From Gemmatimonadota bacterium (GTDB taxonomy: Bacteria > Gemmatimonadota > Gemmatimonadetes > Longimicrobiales > RSA9): a DNA stretch of 12,202 nucleotides. The stretch spans positions 1-12,202 of the forward strand of contig JACQPS010000143.1 in the NCBI GenBank assembly GCA_016207445.1, read 5' to 3'. This document shows, one piece after another, positions 6,228 through 12,202 of the stretch; position 1 is the stretch's first letter, and each line of letters opens with the position of its first letter. The notes below the pieces were generated by a model. That model had not been told where the DNA came from. It was given only the letters and a program-made list of their open reading frames with translations, and did not search any database. The translations under genes were made by a program, and so were the position numbers.

Positions 6228-8131
6228 CTAGTTCCAGAACTGCCACTTGACTCCCCAGAACACGCGCTGCCCGGGGAGTGCCCGATCCGGCAGATCCGCC
6301 ATGCGCAGCCGGTGCGTGATGTTCTCCCAACGCAGGAAGGTGCGCAGGTCGAGCACGCGGATCTGAAGGTAGAGGTCGAGGGCGCGCAGCGCATCCACCC
6401 GTTCGAGCGCGCCGTCCACGCGCGGCGCGTCCATGGCGCCGCGCTCGTGCCCGTCCAGGCGGAGCAGCAGCTCGAGGTTGCCGCTCTTGAGCGGCGAGTG
6501 GTGGTAGACGAAGCTCGCGCGCCAGTTGTGCGCGGGCAGGTACGGCCAGAGGAAGCCCGAGATCCAGGCGTTGTAGGCGCCCTCGAGCGAGAGCGGGTGC
6601 CAGAAGAGCGGTAGCCGCCCGAACAGCTCCCAGCCGCGCACGGTCCCGCCGGCGTAGAGCCGCGGCGTGGAGTCGAACGGCAGCAGGAACCCCGGCACCG
6701 AGTCGGTCACGACGGTCAGCGCGGCGGCGCCGAGACGGAAGCCGCCGCGCGCGAGCTCGAGGCCGGCGCGCGCCGCGTTTCGCTCCGTGATCGCCGCCGT
6801 GAAGCGCGCAGCGCTGCCGAAAGCGGTGTCGTTAGCGGCCGCGGTGTCCGGAAAGAACGGCACGCCGCGCTCGCCCCGCGCCAGCGAACCGAACGCGCGC
6901 GCCGGCCCGAAGGGCCCGAGCTCGGCGCGCACTTCGTACGAGGTCGCGCCGCCGGCGTCGCGCCAGTCCGCCCAGCCGACGTCGCCACCGAGCGTGAGCC
7001 GTCCCGGCCAGCGCACGCCGGCCGAAAGCTCGGCCTCGTTCTCCGGCAGCGGGTCCAGGCTGCGGCGGCGCAGGGTGGCGCCTGCCCACCAGCGGGCACC
7101 GCGCGCGAGCACGCGCGCACCCGCCTGCGTCCCCGAACGCTCGACCGCGCTGTCCGCTGGCTGGTCCTCGCCCGAGGACCAGCCGTGGAAGAGCTCCGCC
7201 ACGAGCCCGCCGAGAAGCTGGCCGCGCGCGCGCAGCACCAGATCGCGGCGCGAGCTCTTCCCGGGCAGCACGACCTCTCCGCCGCGTTCCGCGGTTTCCT
7301 GCCGCAGCTCGAACTGCAACCCCAGGCGCCCGAAGACGAGCCCCCACTTCAGCCACCCAGCGAAACTGGTGGCGTTTTGCCTGCGCCCGATGCCGTCGGT
7401 ATCGAGGCGGTCGACGCCGAGCGACAGCGGACCGATCAGCGCCCGCGGCACGAGCAGGAGCCCGCGGAACAGATTGGTGTCGAAGTCGCCCGTGCCCACC
7501 TCGACGCGGCTGTAGGCACGACGGTCCCCGGGCGCGAGTGTGTGAATCTCGATGCGCAGCCGGTCGAGCCGGCGCTCCACCCGCACGCGCTCGAGGTTCA
7601 CGAGCTCGAGCCGCGAGAGATCGAAGGTCGCGTCGTGCAGCGGGTCGAGCGCGTACCCGTCCAGCACCAGCTCGAGCCGGCCGCCGGTCATCCCGAACGC
7701 GCTCACCGCCTGCGGCTGCCCGAACAACCCCGACCGCACGGGCACGACCCCTGGAATCTGCTCGAGCAGATCGGTCAGGCTGACCGCGCCCGACGCCAGC
7801 AGGGCCTCGGGCCCCCATTCCCAGACGCCGGCGCTCCACCCCGCGCCGACGGCATCCGCGAACTCCACCAGGCGCGGGGGCGGCGCGAGCGAGTCCGGTT
7901 CTGGCGACGTCGCCGCGGCAGTGTCGGGGGGCACGCCAGCCGTATCCGGGGGCGGCAGCGTATCCGGGCGTTCTGCCGGAGGCCGCGGCGGCGTGGGCTC
8001 CTGGGCGCGCGCCGGGCTCGCGGCGAGGGCGAGGGCGAGGGCGAGGGCGAGCGCGCAGGGGCAGGCGCGGGCGCAGCCATCAAAAAAGACCCCCGGCCGG
8101 AGCCGGGGGCGGAGGCGGGCCGGCGAGCCCC

Positions 8132-8135
<4 letters not shown>
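6228..8135 (-). CDS. Outer-membrane protein with TonB plug-like domain and beta-barrel
   Basis: The 635-residue protein is a predicted outer-membrane receptor or porin of unknown ligand. An Arg-rich start leads to a Leu-Ala repeat hydrophobic core (residues 29-38) and a likely cleavage in SPARA-Q (44/45). Residues 46-88 are a Pro/Thr/Asp-rich linker. About 110-170 resemble a TonB-dependent receptor plug (SLTDLLEQIPGVVPVR, GGRLELVLDGYALDP). The remainder, from about 200, alternates polar and hydrophobic residues with many Arg, Trp and Tyr, as in a barrel, and ends with aromatic WGVKWQFWN, a plausible BAM signal. It is short for a full TonB receptor. The ATG at 8135 overlaps the pepA stop as ATGA with GAGG upstream. 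However, an intrinsic terminator lies within codons 9-18, so the start is uncertain; no in-frame ATG, GTG or TTG lies between the terminator and the signal core. Confidence 0.75.
8022..8051. repeat. Five tandem GGCGAG hexamers coding the signal-peptide core
   Basis: Five uninterrupted GGCGAG units on the plus strand read CTCGCC on the coding strand and give (Leu-Ala) five times, which forms the hydrophobic core of the barrel protein's signal peptide. Changes in copy number would keep the reading frame and only lengthen or shorten the hydrophobic core by two residues per unit. Confidence 0.85.
8082..8109 (-). terminator. Strong intrinsic terminator downstream of pepA, inside the next gene's 5' end
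   Basis: On the minus strand CCCCCGGC-TCCG-GCCGGGGG forms a perfect eight-pair GC stem with a four-base loop, followed by TCTTTTTT. This is the strongest rho-independent terminator seen in the window. It starts 23 bases after the pepA stop (8132) and so should end the pepA transcript. It also falls within codons 9-18 of the barrel protein if that gene starts at the overlapping ATG at 8135. Confidence 0.85.
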
Positions 8136-9664
<1,529 letters not shown>

Positions 9665-9706
9665 GGAATCGCTTCTACCATTCCCCGGCTGCGCGGGTTT
9701 CGTCTG

Positions 9707-9843
9707 CGGGCTCGGGCTCGCGCTCGGGCTCGGAGCTGCCGGGCCGCAAGCGCGGGCCTATCTGCCTCGCACCTGGTTCGGACACAGTGCCGAAGCACTG
9801 GCCTCGCGATTCGAGCCCGAGCCCGAGCCCGAGCGCGAGCCCG
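9707..9843. repeat. Inverted pair of hexamer (CGGGCT) tandem repeats between icd and pepA
   Basis: The left arm 9707-9733 consists of CGGGCT-type hexamers; the right arm 9812-9843 consists of the reverse-complement CGAGCC-type hexamers. Positions 9713-9733 and 9823-9843 are a perfect 21-bp inverted repeat. Both arms carry the same variant hexamer (CGCGCT/AGCGCG) at the matching position, which suggests that one arm was copied from the other. The element occupies the 180-bp icd-pepA gap and ends one base from the icd stop codon. In RNA it would close a roughly 90-nt loop containing a UUCG hairpin. I see no gene in the gap. Confidence 0.9.
9785..9800 (-). other. UUCG-tetraloop hairpin in the icd-pepA gap
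   Basis: On the minus strand CAGTGC-TTCG-GCACTG forms a six-pair stem closed by C(UUCG)G, the exceptionally stable tetraloop. There is no T-run after it, so it is not a standard intrinsic terminator. It may cap the 3' end of icd mRNA against exonucleases, act as a pause site, or be part of the larger repeat element around it. Confidence 0.6.
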
Positions 9844-9844
9844 A

Positions 9845-11074
<1,230 letters not shown>

Positions 11075-11078
11075 TGAG

Positions 11079-11182
11079 TTGACAGTTGACAGTTGTCAGT
11101 TGTCAGTCGACAGTAAACAGTCGACAGCTTCAGACGCCCGGAAGAAACTGTTAACTGTCAACTGTCAACTGTGAACTGATAG
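11079..11182. repeat. Inverted 7-bp tandem repeat array between gltA and icd
   Basis: Seven left-arm units (TTGACAG, TTGACAG, TTGTCAG, TTGTCAG, TCGACAG, TAAACAG, TCGACAG; 11079-11127) are followed by a 20-bp spacer (11128-11147). Five right-arm units in the opposite orientation follow (CTGTTAA, CTGTCAA, CTGTCAA, CTGTGAA, CTGATAG; 11148-11182). It fills nearly the whole 110-bp gap, ending two bases from the gltA stop and four from the icd start. The unit contains TTGACA, the ideal -35 hexamer, on both strands, but I see no matching -10. In RNA it would fold into a long imperfect hairpin in the icd leader. Confidence 0.95.
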
Positions 11183-11184
11183 GG

Positions 11185-12202
11185 TCACATCCGCTCCTCG
11201 ATCGGTACCACCTTCTTGTTCAACGGCCCGATGTAGTCAGAATCGGGCCGAATCAATCGGTTGTCCTGGAGCTGCTCCATCACGTGCGCCGTCCAGCCGG
11301 CGGCGCGCGCGCAGGCGAACACGTTGGTGAACAGGTCCGTGGGAATACCCAGTGTGTAGTAGACGGACGCGCTGAAGAAGTCCACGTTGGGATAGATCGG
11401 CTTGCCGCGGCGGTCCATCTCCTCGCGCATGACCGCCTGCACGCGCTCGGAGATCTCGAGCCAGGCGTGGCCGCCTCGCGCGGCGAGCTCCTCGGCCAGC
11501 CGTTTCAGGATCGGCGCCCGCGGGTCCAGCGTGCGGTAGACACGGTGGCCGAAGCCCATGACCTTCTCGCCCCGGCCGAGCGCCGCCCGCACCCACGACT
11601 CCGCGTGGGCCGGCTCCCCGATCGACCTGAGCATCTCCATCACCTGCTCGTTGGCGCCGCCGTGCAGTGGCCCCTTGAGTGTGCCGATCGCGGAGCAGAT
11701 CGCGGAATAGATGTCGGAGAGCGTGGCGATGGTGACGCGCGCGGCGAAGGTGGAAGCGTTCATGCCGTGCTCGGCGTGCAGCGTGAGGGCCGTGTCCACG
11801 ATGCGCGCGCTCAGCTCATCCGGCTCCTCGCCCTTCAGCAGGTAGAGCAGGTTGGCCGCGTGGCCCAGATCGGGGCGCGGCTCGACGGGCTCGCCGCCGC
11901 TGCGCAGGCGCGCGAACGCCGCCGTGATCGTGATCATCTTCGCCGTGATGCGGAGTGCCTTCCGGTAATTCGCTTCCGGCGAGCTCGTCTCCGCCTCGGG
12001 ATCGAAGCTGGCCAGCGCGGATACGGCCGTGCGCAGCGCGGCCATGGGGTGCGTATCGTGCGGCAGCTGCCGGAGCAGGTCGAGCAGGCGTGGCGGGAGG
12101 GGCCGCTCCTCTGCCAGTCGCCTCTTCAGTTGCGCGAGCTGGCCCCGGTTCGGCAGCTCGCCGTGCCAGAGCAGGTAGCAGACCTCCTCGAACGTCGTGT
12201 TC
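11185..12202 (-). CDS. gltA: Citrate synthase, C-terminal 338 codons (5' end outside the window)
   Basis: The enzyme condenses oxaloacetate with acetyl-CoA to citrate, the entry step of the TCA cycle. The open frame enters at the window edge with NTTFEEVCYLLWHGELPNR, a characteristic N-terminal-region motif, so only about 30-40 residues are missing; an internal ATG at 12045 is not the start. The catalytic residues are all present: His180 of the visible fragment in PLHGGANEQ, His219 in GFGHRVYRTLDPRA, and Asp274 in NVDFFSASVYYTLGIPTDLF. LHAEHGMNASTF and the C-terminal LIRPDSDYIGP also match. The length fits the shorter type of about 375 residues common in Gram-positive bacteria, archaea and several Gram-negative phyla. 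A 2-methylcitrate synthase of the same fold is the alternative; next to icd, citrate synthase is more likely. Confidence 0.93.
   Translation of the reverse strand, partial: NTTFEEVCYLLWHGELPNRGQLAQLKRRLAEERPLPPRLLDLLRQLPHDTHPMAALRTAVSALASFDPEAETSSPEANYRKALRITAKMITITAAFARLRSGGEPVEPRPDLGHAANLLYLLKGEEPDELSARIVDTALTLHAEHGMNASTFAARVTIATLSDIYSAICSAIGTLKGPLHGGANEQVMEMLRSIGEPAHAESWVRAALGRGEKVMGFGHRVYRTLDPRAPILKRLAEELAARGGHAWLEISERVQAVMREEMDRRGKPIYPNVDFFSASVYYTLGIPTDLFTNVFACARAAGWTAHVMEQLQDNRLIRPDSDYIGPLNKKVVPIEERM

Noticed and set aside
7775..8083. 102-codon minus-strand frame beginning at an ATG right after the terminator
   Set aside because: It reads Pro-Ser repeats followed by Arg-rich sequence, lacks a signal peptide and overlaps the barrel gene in another frame.
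9785..9800. Intrinsic terminator of icd
   Set aside because: The hairpin is stable but has no T-run after it, so it is listed as a hairpin of unknown role.
11079..11182. Tandem promoters for icd from the repeated TTGACA
   Set aside because: No convincing -10 hexamer lies 16-18 bases after the minus-strand copies; kept only as a possibility in a finding.

Overview
The window is high-GC (by eye roughly 70%) chromosomal DNA with every gene on the minus strand, densely packed, with several stop/start overlaps (ATGA). The gene content (TCA-cycle genes, PepA, a secreted M28 peptidase, an outer-membrane beta-barrel protein with a plug domain and a Pro-rich linker, and a yicC-gmk-rpoZ-coaBC-udg-dnaB operon) suggests a Gram-negative soil or sediment bacterium. 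Gemmatimonadota, or a neighbouring deep-branching phylum, is my best guess. That is an inference from style and gene order, not from a marker gene.

Layout in the direction of transcription (high to low coordinates): a 3'-complete citrate synthase (gltA, 12202-11185); a repeat-built palindrome (11182-11079); NADP-type isocitrate dehydrogenase (icd, 11074-9845); a second repeat-built palindrome with an internal UUCG hairpin (9843-9707); leucyl aminopeptidase (pepA, 9664-8132); an outer-membrane TonB-plug/barrel protein (8135-6228) whose first codons contain a textbook intrinsic terminator (8109-8082); a 229-bp inverted array of 14-bp units (6212-5984); a secreted M28 metallopeptidase (5950-4325); then a promoter (4263-4235) that starts the tight operon yicC-gmk-rpoZ-coaBC-udg-dnaB (4225 to beyond position 1).

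Functionally the right part carries two consecutive TCA-cycle enzymes. The middle carries a peptide-use group (cytosolic PepA, exported M28 peptidase, outer-membrane protein). The left operon joins RNA turnover (YicC), GMP kinase, RNA polymerase omega, coenzyme A synthesis, uracil repair and the replicative helicase.

The most unusual feature is a recurrent architecture: four separate long palindromes, each built from short tandem repeats that reverse orientation at the centre. Their unit lengths are 7, 6, 14 and 8 bp and their sequences are unrelated. Three fill intergenic gaps and one lies in frame inside the uracil-DNA glycosylase gene. I see no CRISPR array, tRNA, rRNA, insertion sequence or defence system.
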